Both the position numbers and the translations under genes were made by a program. 64,000 bases of DNA from the NCBI RefSeq assembly GCF_022808815.1, contig NZ_JAKZLC010000001.1, positions 372,001 to 436,000 of the forward strand. Direction: 5' to 3'. Below the pieces are notes generated by a model. That model searched no databases, was not told where the DNA came from, and saw only the letters and a list, made by a program, of their open reading frames with translations. The number at the start of each line of letters is the position of its first letter. The stretch's first letter is position 1. The DNA is from Geothrix paludis (GTDB taxonomy: Bacteria; Acidobacteriota; Holophagae; Holophagales; Holophagaceae). This document shows positions 47,005 to 55,301 of the stretch, piece after piece.

Positions 47005-47171
47005 ACCGCGAATGACGCGAAAGGGCGCAAAACGTGGCGGAAGCAGGATCGTTCGCCATTCACGCGCCCGCAGAGCGATCCGTGTCATTCGCGATTCGAT
47101 CATTCCAGGCGGAGGCAAGTCGATCACCAGGTTTGGCTTCCCTTGGTGTCTTGGTGGTGCTCTTTGGCTTT
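47005..47171. repeat. Composite palindromic repeat (CGCGAATGA and ACCAAG units)
   Basis: CCGCGAATGACGCG at 47006-47019 has an inverted partner at about 47083-47096 (GTGTCATTCGCGAT) with two mismatches. Further GCGC-rich pairs lie between them. Downstream, 47142-47168 reads, on the minus strand, as CCAAAGAGCACCACCAAGAC then ACCAAGGG, again short tandem units. It fills most of the 278-base gap between the exonuclease and aqpZ, where no gene is supported. Confidence 0.6.
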
Positions 47172-47262
47172 TGAGGGCCGAAAGAGTAGGCATCCTCCCG
47201 GCGGATGGATAGACTGACCCCAGCTTTCCAGCCATCACGCTTTTTTCTTCCATGGAGGATGT

Positions 47263-47940
47263 GTGAACAAGCGGCTTGCGGCGGAATTCTTCGGGACCCT
47301 ATGGCTGGTGCTGGGCGGGTGCGGCAGCGCGGTGCTGGCCGCGGCCTTTCCGGGCGTCGGCATTGGCCTCCATGGCGTGGCCGTGGCCTTTGGTCTCACA
47401 GTGCTGACCATGGCCTTCGCCATCGGCCCCATCTCAGGCTGCCACCTGAATCCGGCTGTGACCCTGGGCCTGGCTGTGGGCGGGCGCTTCCCCTACAAGG
47501 ATGTGGCCGGCTATTGGCTGGCCCAGGTGCTGGGAGCCGTGGCCGCCTCGGCCATCCTCTATGTCATCGCCACGGGCAACGGGTCCGCCATCGGCGGTTT
47601 CGCGGCCAACGGCTATGCGGACCACTCTCCGGGCAAGTACGGGCTGGGCGCGGCCTTCCTGACCGAGGTCGTGATGACCTTCTTCTTCCTCATGGTGATC
47701 CTGGGCAGCACCGCCAAGAAGGCGGCTCCGGGCTTCGCCCCCATCGCCATCGGCCTCTGCCTCACCCTCATCCACCTCATCAGCATCCCGGTGACGAACA
47801 CCTCCGTGAATCCCGCCCGCAGCACGGGACCGGCCCTCTTCGTGGGTGGCTGGGCTCTCGGTCAGCTCTGGCTTTTCTGGGTGGCGCCCCTCCTCGGCGC
47901 CGCGATTGCCGGCTGGCTCTTCCCCAAGCTCGAGGACTGA
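47263..47940 (+). CDS. aqpZ: Aquaporin Z
   Basis: This encodes 225 residues starting with GTG at 47263, preceded by GGAGG. Six membrane helices and two NPA loops are present: [14 protein letters not shown] and SVNPARSTG. The Arg after the second NPA is kept and the stretch [20 protein letters not shown] is nearly that of E. coli AqpZ, indicating a water-selective channel rather than a glycerol facilitator. It may contribute to osmotic balance alongside the kdp/kimA system, although it lies far from it. The stop is 15 bases from the end of the convergent phosphodiesterase gene. Confidence 0.95.
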   Translation: MNKRLAAEFFGTLWLVLGGCGSAVLAAAFPGVGIGLHGVAVAFGLTVLTMAFAIGPISGCHLNPAVTLGLAVGGRFPYKDVAGYWLAQVLGAVAASAILYVIATGNGSAIGGFAANGYADHSPGKYGLGAAFLTEVVMTFFFLMVILGSTAKKAAPGFAPIAIGLCLTLIHLISIPVTNTSVNPARSTGPALFVGGWALGQLWLFWVAPLLGAAIAGWLFPKLED

Positions 47941-47955
47941 GCCCCTCGAAGGTCC

Positions 47956-48726
47956 TTACAGCTTCCTCAGAATCCGCTCGATGCTGGTCGCCTTCCGGCC
48001 CTCGGTGGTGACCAGCACGGCGTGGAGTTGGAGGTCGCCCTCGGCCACCTCGTACTTGGGGCGCTGGACTCTGAGGAAGCGGCCGATGCTGGCCTCCTTC
48101 TTCATGCCGATGACGCCGTCGTAGGGGCCCGTCATGCCGATGTCAGTGACGTAGGCCGTGCCGCCGGGCAGCACCTTGGCATCCAGCGTGGGCACGTGGG
48201 TGTGGGTGCCCAAGACGGCCGCCGCCCGGCCCTCCAGGTGGAAGCCCATGGCCTGGGCCTCGCTGGTGGCCTCGGTATGCATGTCCACGATGACGAGATC
48301 CGACCGCTCCTTCTGGAGGATGGTGTCCACGCCCCGGAAGGGGCAGTCGCAGGCGGGCATGTGCACCCGCCCCATGAGGTTGATGACGAGGACCTCGGCC
48401 CCCGAGGGCGTGTGCAGCTTCACCCACCCGTTCCCCGGTGTGTCGGGGGGGTGGTTGGCGGGCCGCAGCAGGCGGGGTTCCAGACGGAAGTAGCTCTCGA
48501 TCCCCTTCACGTCGAAGGCATGGTTGCCCGTGGTGATGACGTCCACCCCGAAGCGATCGAACCATTCCCGGGCGATGGTGTCCGTGATGCCGTGGCCGTG
48601 GGCGGCGTTCTCACCGTTCACGACCACGAGATCAGCGCCCGTCTCCCGGCGTAGCTCGGGCACGAAGGCCTCCACCAGCCTCCGCCCCGGTTCCCCCACC
48701 ACATCGCCCAAGCAGAGAATCCTCAT
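47956..48726 (-). CDS. YmdB-like metallophosphoesterase
   Basis: This encodes 256 residues from the ATG at 48726; upstream codons are not family-like. Metal-site motifs are LCLGDVVGEPG, VVNGENAAHGHGIT, TTGNHAFD, IVDMHTEATSE and VLGTHTHVPT, all matching the TIGR00282/YmdB family. B. subtilis YmdB hydrolyses 2',3'-cAMP and influences biofilm and motility decisions. The cellular role here is unknown. The next plus-strand gene, aqpZ, converges on it. Confidence 0.9.
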   Translation of the reverse strand: MRILCLGDVVGEPGRRLVEAFVPELRRETGADLVVVNGENAAHGHGITDTIAREWFDRFGVDVITTGNHAFDVKGIESYFRLEPRLLRPANHPPDTPGNGWVKLHTPSGAEVLVINLMGRVHMPACDCPFRGVDTILQKERSDLVIVDMHTEATSEAQAMGFHLEGRAAAVLGTHTHVPTLDAKVLPGGTAYVTDIGMTGPYDGVIGMKKEASIGRFLRVQRPKYEVAEGDLQLHAVLVTTEGRKATSIERILRKL

Positions 48727-48820
48727 GCGGCACCCCCGGTTCCGCACCCGGCGGGCTTCGGCTTCGCCAATGTGGCACTCCACTCCTGCTGCATGCTCAT
48801 GCCTCAAGCCTAATGGAAAA

Positions 48821-48844
48821 AGGGCGGCGCTGGCGCGCCGCCCT
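48821..48844 (-). terminator. Terminator of the AT-rich gene, with T tract
   Basis: Perfect 10-bp arms AGGGCGGCGC and GCGCCGCCCT enclose TGGC. On the minus strand the hairpin is followed directly by five T residues, one of the few classical intrinsic terminators in the window. Confidence 0.88.
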
Positions 48845-48879
48845 AAGTAAGAGGATGACTTTAAGAAGTAGAAGTAAAT

Positions 48880-50532
48880 CTATCGGTAAGGACCACCAAT
48901 ATATTCTGTGGTGCCTGGTATGATCGTGGGAGTGTATGTTTTAGTGAAGACAAGTTCTTTATCTGAATTGACGACATTTGGATCATTGATTTTAAATTTG
49001 AACACATATGTAATATTAGGTTGATTTGCCGAGGTTCCATCATAATCTGCAAGATAGGAACCTGGATTTGGAAACGAGTGAGGGGAAGTTACCGGGGTTT
49101 CATTTTTTGTGCTCAACACTGGTGCCATTGATGTTCCAAAACTCACAATAACTTGCTCTGATTCGAGTTGCATTCCACAGTTGGGATTAATGTATACTGT
49201 TGGAGAAGTTGTGCTAGCATGTAAAGTTTTGAAATAGTATGTACCAACGTGCTCCCAATCATCACCAACATTTAGAACCCAGATTTCGTCAACAAGAGTA
49301 TCCATAACAATAGATGGTGATTGATCAATATTGACAACTCCCCAGTTAACCGTTTGCACTGGCCGATAACCATCAGCCATTTGTGGACCAGGGTTTAAAT
49401 AGTAATTTCCGGACCAGCTAATTGCATTTTGAGCTTCAATGTTACCACTCAATGTGAATTGAAATTTTCCAGCAAAATTAAGTGGGACTGCTTGCTGAGT
49501 GCCCTTATTGGCACCACCTATAAATGAATTTATTGCCCCGGCAAGTCCAATCGCATATGGAGCAAGGGTTCCGTCAGTGGCGATCGTGGCGGCTGCAGCA
49601 GCCGCATATCCTATCCAACCCTGGGCATTCTGATTTTCATTAGCGAAATTTTGAATACCATTTAGTGCTTTGGTTGCGCTCTGATAATCAGAATAACCAG
49701 CATTAATGGCATTAAAGGCCCTTTGAAGATCGCTGGTGGAACCAACTCCGGTTGGTTTATAATTCCCCATGACTTGATTAAGAGACATGGTTCCAGCACC
49801 TACCAGTGTTATTTTGCTTTCATCAATTGGAGTAACATTTACGGTTAGGACGGGATCATACTTATTTGATGTAGCTAGATCGGGATCATAGCCAGCCGCA
49901 ACAATATCAAAGGTTGCCCAGCCCCTATAGGCATTCATCGGGGAGAGCTGAAATTGACTTGTAGAGCCATCGTAGTTGGTAATAAAGCTTTTAGCCTGAT
50001 CAGCTGAAAAGGTGAAAAGTGCCGATGAGTAATGATCGGGGGTGCTAGGAGAAATCGTGGTAGCGCCATTACGAAATTTGATTTCAGCTTTATATGCGGT
50101 ATGGGAGTCTGCTGGAGCGTTATAAAACATAAAGCGTAGTAGACCGCGGTATTTATTGTAAAGAGCTAGAAATGGAAGGGGTGGAGCATCCGTAGCAGTG
50201 CCAAAATCTCTGTACGCAAGAGTCCACCCATCTTGTTTGTACATGTCTTTTAGTGTGCCTGGGAGATTCAAAGGATCATTAGGTGAAAAAAATGGAAGTT
50301 GAACATTATCTAAGCGTATAGGCGTGGTTCCGTTTAAAGAATAGTACATGGTGTGGCCACTAAGGCTATCAGTGGTCCAGTCCCAATTGGGGTCGAGATT
50401 CGGGTCTCCGGGCAATAGCATCACAAATGCTGATTGTGCGGAGTTCCTCTGAATCTGCTGGACTGTCGTTTGGGCAATAGCCCCGCAGCTTACTAATATA
50501 ATTAGCGAGCTTATACGCAATATTCTTTTCAT
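48880..50532 (-). CDS. AT-rich gene for a 550-residue secreted protein of unknown function
   Basis: This encodes 550 residues. AAAGGAGG lies 9 bases before the ATG. The signal peptide (RISSLIILVSCGAIAQ) has an LVSC lipobox-like stretch, so it may be a lipoprotein or cut after AIAQ. The rest is rich in Asn, Thr, Ser, Tyr and beta strands, with a hydrophobic, Ala-rich patch near residues 305-340 (WIGYAAAAAATIATD). I recognise no domain. Two 60-base stretches counted by hand have 24 and 23 G+C, about 40%, against roughly 60-78% in ordinary genes nearby, and codon use (AAA, AAT, ATA) differs. Together with IS debris upstream this indicates recent acquisition. Confidence 0.8.
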   Translation of the reverse strand: MKRILRISSLIILVSCGAIAQTTVQQIQRNSAQSAFVMLLPGDPNLDPNWDWTTDSLSGHTMYYSLNGTTPIRLDNVQLPFFSPNDPLNLPGTLKDMYKQDGWTLAYRDFGTATDAPPLPFLALYNKYRGLLRFMFYNAPADSHTAYKAEIKFRNGATTISPSTPDHYSSALFTFSADQAKSFITNYDGSTSQFQLSPMNAYRGWATFDIVAAGYDPDLATSNKYDPVLTVNVTPIDESKITLVGAGTMSLNQVMGNYKPTGVGSTSDLQRAFNAINAGYSDYQSATKALNGIQNFANENQNAQGWIGYAAAAAATIATDGTLAPYAIGLAGAINSFIGGANKGTQQAVPLNFAGKFQFTLSGNIEAQNAISWSGNYYLNPGPQMADGYRPVQTVNWGVVNIDQSPSIVMDTLVDEIWVLNVGDDWEHVGTYYFKTLHASTTSPTVYINPNCGMQLESEQVIVSFGTSMAPVLSTKNETPVTSPHSFPNPGSYLADYDGTSANQPNITYVFKFKINDPNVVNSDKELVFTKTYTPTIIPGTTEYIGGPYR

Positions 50533-51164
50533 AATCTAGGCCCTCCTTTGGCCTGTGAGGTATAGATTGCCGCCTTATGGAAATAAAATTAGGTTAAGTG
50601 GCTTGGCCGTAGCCGAAACCACGGGGCTGAACCCGACCACCTGCGATCGGGCCCGGTCGGACAATCGGTTAGGCAACCCACCTAGGACACTTGTGAACCC
50701 CTGGTGGTTGTACCTCCCGACCCATACAAAGAGCGAAGTAGAAGCCTGTTAGGCACTGGCAAAACACTGACCGTGCACCTGGGCTACTGACCCAATGGGT
50801 GATGATGGCAAATTTTTTGAAGACTCTGGAGTGATAACCCTGAACGGTAGTGATTCGTAGGCCGAACGGTAGAAGAACCACTCGATCGCAGGGTGCGCCG
50901 ATGGCCAGAGAACTTTCAGTCATCGCTGGTGACGGGCCTGCCGCGAAGCTGAAGGTCTCCCTCGACCACCTCGTGATTTGGGTGCTGCACCTCCTCCAGA
51001 AGAGGCGCTTACTGTGGAATGGACAGTCACAGTGGGGATTTGCAGTCGACCTATGAGGTTAAGGATTAACACTGTAGTGTTGCTAGGTTTAAGTGCCAAT
51101 CAGGTTGTTCACTCGAATTCTGGGAAGCTGAAAGTGCCAACCAACAGCTTTCCGGGAGACTCGG
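50533..51164. other. Gene-free 632-base stretch upstream of the AT-rich gene
   Basis: No convincing gene. Intermediate base composition. A structure-like segment at 50837-50894 has ACCCTG pairing with CAGGGT and two copies of GAACGGTAG (50842-50850 and 50864-50872, 22 bases apart). It presumably holds the promoter of the AT-rich gene near 50540-50600, but no clear -35/-10 pair was found. The right end merges with an IS-end-like palindrome. Confidence 0.4.
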
Positions 51165-51171
51165 GTGAACA
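51106..51171. repeat. 66-bp palindrome with TGTTCAC ... GTGAACA ends
   Basis: Left arm 51106-51130 and right arm 51145-51171 form an imperfect inverted repeat around a 14-base centre, both beginning TGTTCAC when read inward. AAGTGCCAA also occurs twice as a direct repeat (51091-51099, 51132-51140). It may be the end of the IS481-type element or a small non-autonomous derivative. No target duplication was seen. Confidence 0.5.
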
Positions 51172-51971
51172 TCCATAGTCGAGCGCGATCCTGCCCTTTC
51201 AGTCGAGCCCTATTTGTTCAGAGGGTTCTTTCAGGGATGAGTGTCATCCAGGCCTCAGAGTTGGCCGAGTTCAGTGAGCGGACAGGCCACAAGTGGCTCA
51301 AGCGCTTCCGGCTGGAGGGGAACCGGGCCTCCAGGACCGCATCAGCCAGCCCCGTCGCCTGGCGCGAAGCCATGGACTTGGCCTTGTCGTCGAGGCCGTA
51401 GGTTGAAGACGGCGGGGCCAAGCGGCTGTCCGGATCGCCGCCGAGCTGGCCTTCCCCGCTCCACTGTGGGTTTCTGGCTGCGGAAGGCCGGGATCTCCAG
51501 GGCCTCGGCCCTCCAGGAGAAGGAACCGCCCAATCGCGATGAGCACGAAGCACCGGGCGACTTGCTTCACCTCGATACGAAGAAGCGCGCCAACTTCCAC
51601 GAAGTAGGCCACCGCGGCACGGGCATTCGCCACCACAAAAACCGCAAGGCGGGTTACCAGGTGCTGCATGTCTGCAACGACGACCACTCCCGGGCTAGCT
51701 ACATGGAGGTGTTGCCGGATGAGAAGAAGGGCACCACCGCGACCTTCCACCAGAGGGCGCTTTTGCATTTCCAGGCCCAGGGCGTCCAGGTTCGGAAGCT
51801 GCTGGCGGACAACGGCTCGTCTTACCGATCCAAGGAGTTCAAGGCCATGCGCGAAGCCTGCGGCCTCAAGCACAGTCGCACCCGGCCCTACCGCCCGAGA
51901 ACCAACGGCAAGGCCGAGCGGCTGATCCAGACCGCCCTCCGAGAGTGGGCCTACGGTCCCATCTGGCAGAG
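51165..51971 (+). pseudogene. Decayed IS481-family transposase
   Basis: The reading frame is broken. The N-terminal helix-turn-helix (RALFVQRVLSGMSVIQASELAEF, then SERTGHKWLKRFRLEG) is in one frame up to 51401. A middle piece (VRIAAELAF) is in another near 51430-51455. The catalytic part is in a third: LLHLDTKK, HVCNDDHSRASYMEVLPDEKK, LLADNGSS, RTRPYRPRTNGKAERLIQT. These give the DDE triad of IS481 transposases. The usual C-terminal end with HHYNFHRPH is missing: after LREWAYG the frame runs into unrelated sequence. At least two frameshifts plus a 3' truncation make it inactive. Confidence 0.88.
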
Positions 51972-52016
51972 GATCACCGACGGCGCCAGCACCGAGTTCG
52001 GCCGCATGGGCGGCGG
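51972..52016 (+). pseudogene. 45-bp fragment of a TonB-dependent receptor gene
   Basis: These 45 bases match the minus strand of the intact receptor gene at 54418-54462 at 43 positions. They encode ITDGASTEFGRMGGG, versus ITDGASAEFGRMGGG in the intact protein, a conserved plug-domain motif. The fragment is fused in frame to the truncated transposase and lies on the opposite strand to the intact gene. It is debris of a paralogue or a copied piece; two mismatches argue against a very recent copy. Confidence 0.8.
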
Positions 52017-52024
52017 TTCAGACG

Positions 52025-52057
52025 AACGGAACCAGGCGCTCGGCGCCTGGTTCCGTT
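52025..52057 (+). terminator. Perfect 15-bp hairpin after the IS/receptor debris
   Basis: AACGGAACCAGGCGC (52025-52039) pairs perfectly with 52043-52057 around TCG. It is probably the former terminator of the lost receptor gene, retained after most of the gene disappeared. Confidence 0.7.
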
Positions 52058-52139
52058 ACTAAAATCACCACAGACCTCATTCCGCCCTCGGTGGTCAGCC
52101 CCCGGGCACAAGGCCGAACAACATCATTGGCAACGACAA

Positions 52140-55121
52140 CTAGAACGCGAACCGCGCGCCGAGCTGGATCTGGCGGGCGGAGCCGATCCAGTTCTGCTGC
52201 GGGTTGAGTGCAAGCTGCTGTGCGTCAACCGTGGAGACGTTCGAGGTCGTGGTATTGGGCACCGAGGGAGTCCTGTTTGACAGGTAGGTGTCCTGGCGGT
52301 TGAACAGGTTGAATACGTCGGCCGATAGAGTCAATTTGATCCGCTTGGTAAATTCGATGTCTCTACGAAGCCCAAGGTCGAAAGTCAAGGTTGATCCGGC
52401 TCGCTGGGTATTACGGCCCGTGTCGACGCCATTCTGGAAGTAACGATCGTTTGAGGTATTCCCGTCACCGTTCACGTCGGCACCGTACGTCAGGGTATAG
52501 GGGGTCCCGGTCTGGTAGCGCACAGAAATGGACGCGAGGATTCCGGTAACCTGCTTGTCGAGGAAGCTGAAGTAGCCGGTCAACACCTGGCGACGATCCG
52601 TGTCGGCATAGCCCCACTGGTTCCCCAGAAGGCCTGCATCCTGGATGCTGATGCCCGAGTAGTTGCGCTCGTTGGAATCGCTATCCTTGTTGATGGCGTA
52701 GGTGTAGTACAACTGGGCGTCAAAAGCGCTGCCATCCTTGTGGTACTTCAGACTGGCCGTGTAGGCGTGGTAGAGGCTGGTGGCATCCGAGAAATACATT
52801 CCCATGGTGCCGTAGTTGGCATTTGGCCGGATTGGCGTCCAGGAGATGGTGGTCCGTCCCCCGACCGTTGTAGTCGTGAGAGTGGAAGGGTACATCAGGC
52901 GACCATAGGCATTGGGGGTAGGTGTACCGAGATTAAGATCTGCGGTTCGCTCCAGTTGCTTGCCCCTGGCGTAGGTGGCGGATAGGCCGAGCACCAAGTC
53001 GTTGAAGAAGGGGCGCTCGGCGCCGATGTTCACGCGGTCGGTGTAGGGGTTCTTGAAGTCCGGGTTGAAGGTCCAGATGTTGAATCCCGTGAAGGTCACG
53101 CCCGCCGGCAGGGAGGAAATCCAATAGGGGTTCGCCGCGTTGAAGGAGGCCCCGATGGGGATGCCATAGGTGGCGGCATCACCCGGCTGGAAATCCTTCG
53201 ATCCTGTGCGGACGCCGTTGGCAGCGTAAGCCTGGTAGAAGAACACGGCTGGCGTGGTGCTGACGTAGCGGCCGACGCTGCCGCGGATCACGGTCTTGCC
53301 CTGGTCGAAGGCGGGGGTCCAGGTGAAGGATACGCGGGGCGAGAACTGGCTGTCCGAGGGGATCTTGGCCGTGATGGGCATGGGGTTCGCGAGCGGGTCA
53401 CCCATGTTCAGGATCGGATAGTTCGGGTTCTCCTGGCGGTCCCAGCGGATGCCGGCCCCGAGCTTGAAGGTGTCGGTGAGGCGCCATTCGGCCTGGATGA
53501 AGGCGGCCATCTGCTTGTAGCTGGTGTCGAAGAGGCCAGCCTGCTGGACGGGGCTGTTCAGGCCGAAGTTCTGGCGGTAATAGCTCCAGAGGCCATTACG
53601 AAAATCAGCAAGAGAGTTGAACTGGTAGACCCCCTGCCAGTTGCCGGCGAAGAACTCCGACACGTTGATGTCGTTGTAGTCCACGCCCGCCTTCACCTGG
53701 AACGTGGGCGTCACGTAGCTGATGTTCTCCTGGATTTGGGTGCGCTTGGTGTTGTAGGTCCGGTCGAAGGGATAGGCGCCGTAGTAGCCCACGTTGCTGA
53801 TGCTGACCTCGGGGAGGTGCGAGTAGGTCGAGCGGGGCATGTCGTCCTTGGTATGGCTGACGCGGAACTCGTTCATCCAGTTCCCGCTGATCACCCAGTT
53901 CCACTGCAGCACGTAAGCGTCGGTGGTCACGTCATCCGAGGCCAGGTTTTCGGAGGCGGCCATGGTGCTGGCGCCGGTGACGCCGTTGAACTTGGAGTGG
54001 TTGATCCGGAACTGGATGCTGTGGTCGACGGTGGGGTTCCAGTCGAAGCGCAGGAAGTAGACGTCGGAATCCGCCTTGGCGGAGTAGTCGCCGGCCTTGG
54101 CCAGGAGCACCGCATCATTGGGGTAGGTGGCGGGGTCCAAGGCCACGGGCCGGCTGCCGCCCCACACCTGATGGACGGGGTCCTTCCGGCGCTGGGCGTC
54201 GTAGGCCACGAAGTAGAACAGCTTGTCCTTGAGGATGGGGCCGCCCACGCTGAAGCCGAACTGCTCCTGCTGGAAGTCTCCGACTGGATTCGTGGTGGTG
54301 GTGCCGTTGGGCTGACGGAGGGTCGGGCCAGCCTCCACCCAGCCCCGGGGGCGCTGGTAGTAGAAGAGGCTGCCGCTCAGGTCGTTGGTTCCGTTCTTGG
54401 TGATGGCGTTCACATAGCCGCCGCCCATGCGACCGAACTCGGCGCTGGCGCCGTCGGTGATCACCTGGTACTCGCGGATGGCCTCGATGGAGATGGTGAA
54501 GGGAGTCTTGCCCTCGGCTGCGCCAGTGGCGCCGCCGAAGAAGGGCTCGTTGTTGTCGCCGCCGTCGATGTTGATGGAGGTGTTCACGCCGCGCTGGCCA
54601 GCGATGGCGAGGTTGCCACGGCTGCTGTCCACCACGACCTGGGGGGCCAGGGTGGCGAGGTTCGTGAAGTTGCGGTTGAAGACGGGCAGATTGGTGAGGT
54701 TGTCGGGGGAGATGATGGCAGCGGCGCTGGCGCGCTCGGTGTCCACCTGGGCGGAGGCGGCGATCACTTCGACCACGGCGCCGGTCTCGGGGGCGAGCTT
54801 GATGGTCAGGGGGGCGGCATCGCCGAGGTTCAGGTTCACCTTGACGTTGCTCGCGGTCTGGAAGCCGGCCTTGGTGACGGTGACGGTGTAGGGACCCACC
54901 GGCAGAAGGGTGGCCAGGTAGCGACCTTCGGCGCTGGTCTGCAGGGTGCGGGTGAGGCCGGTCTCGGTGTTCCGGATGACCACCGTGGCTCCGGCGACGC
55001 CGGCGCCCTGGTTGTCGAGCACGCGACCGCCCAGCTGGGTGGAGACACCCTGGGCCATGATGGGGGCCGCCGCCACGAGCAGGGCCACAAGGGATGAGCC
55101 GGCGAAATGCCTTGATCGCAT
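52140..55121 (-). CDS. TonB-dependent receptor with N-terminal carboxypeptidase-regulatory-like domain
   Basis: This encodes 993 residues from the ATG at 55121, preferred because GGAGGA lies 8 bases upstream; an upstream TTG is the alternative. A signal peptide (LVALLVAAAPIMAQG) is followed by a beta-sandwich CarboxypepD_reg-like domain (GGRVLDNQGAGVAGATVVIRN, about 30-110). Then a plug with INIDGGDNNEPFFGG and FGRMGGGYVNAITKNGTNDLSG, and a barrel ending in ARFAF. This is the Oar-like type abundant in Acidobacteriota and thought to import or bind polymers. The substrate is unknown. A 45-bp relic of a similar gene lies at 51972-52016. Confidence 0.92.
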   Translation of the reverse strand: MRSRHFAGSSLVALLVAAAPIMAQGVSTQLGGRVLDNQGAGVAGATVVIRNTETGLTRTLQTSAEGRYLATLLPVGPYTVTVTKAGFQTASNVKVNLNLGDAAPLTIKLAPETGAVVEVIAASAQVDTERASAAAIISPDNLTNLPVFNRNFTNLATLAPQVVVDSSRGNLAIAGQRGVNTSINIDGGDNNEPFFGGATGAAEGKTPFTISIEAIREYQVITDGASAEFGRMGGGYVNAITKNGTNDLSGSLFYYQRPRGWVEAGPTLRQPNGTTTTNPVGDFQQEQFGFSVGGPILKDKLFYFVAYDAQRRKDPVHQVWGGSRPVALDPATYPNDAVLLAKAGDYSAKADSDVYFLRFDWNPTVDHSIQFRINHSKFNGVTGASTMAASENLASDDVTTDAYVLQWNWVISGNWMNEFRVSHTKDDMPRSTYSHLPEVSISNVGYYGAYPFDRTYNTKRTQIQENISYVTPTFQVKAGVDYNDINVSEFFAGNWQGVYQFNSLADFRNGLWSYYRQNFGLNSPVQQAGLFDTSYKQMAAFIQAEWRLTDTFKLGAGIRWDRQENPNYPILNMGDPLANPMPITAKIPSDSQFSPRVSFTWTPAFDQGKTVIRGSVGRYVSTTPAVFFYQAYAANGVRTGSKDFQPGDAATYGIPIGASFNAANPYWISSLPAGVTFTGFNIWTFNPDFKNPYTDRVNIGAERPFFNDLVLGLSATYARGKQLERTADLNLGTPTPNAYGRLMYPSTLTTTTVGGRTTISWTPIRPNANYGTMGMYFSDATSLYHAYTASLKYHKDGSAFDAQLYYTYAINKDSDSNERNYSGISIQDAGLLGNQWGYADTDRRQVLTGYFSFLDKQVTGILASISVRYQTGTPYTLTYGADVNGDGNTSNDRYFQNGVDTGRNTQRAGSTLTFDLGLRRDIEFTKRIKLTLSADVFNLFNRQDTYLSNRTPSVPNTTTSNVSTVDAQQLALNPQQNWIGSARQIQLGARFAF

Positions 55122-55248
55122 GAGAAGTTCCTCCGTGTTCTTCAAAGAATAGCCAGGGGGGGCATCGCAATAAAAGGGATCTGTTGGTCAAGGAACGAAA
55201 AAGTCACATGCAGCATCTGAAATTCACAGGGGCGCCCGGCCGGCGGCC

Positions 55249-55265
55249 GTCCCGGTCACCGGGAC
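55249..55265. promoter_or_regulatory. 17-bp palindrome in the receptor/S55 divergent gap
   Basis: GTCCCGGT-C-ACCGGGAC is perfect around one central base. It lies 37 bases before the S55-like gene and 128 bases before the receptor start, so it could be an operator. No regulator is suggested. Confidence 0.35.
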
Positions 55266-55301
55266 TGTCCTGCTAGGCTTCATACATTCCTTGAGATATC
55301 A

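Noticed and set aside
50533-51164. tRNA or known riboswitch in the low-GC spacer
   Set aside because: No cloverleaf with an acceptor stem and TTC loop, and no recognised aptamer core could be drawn.
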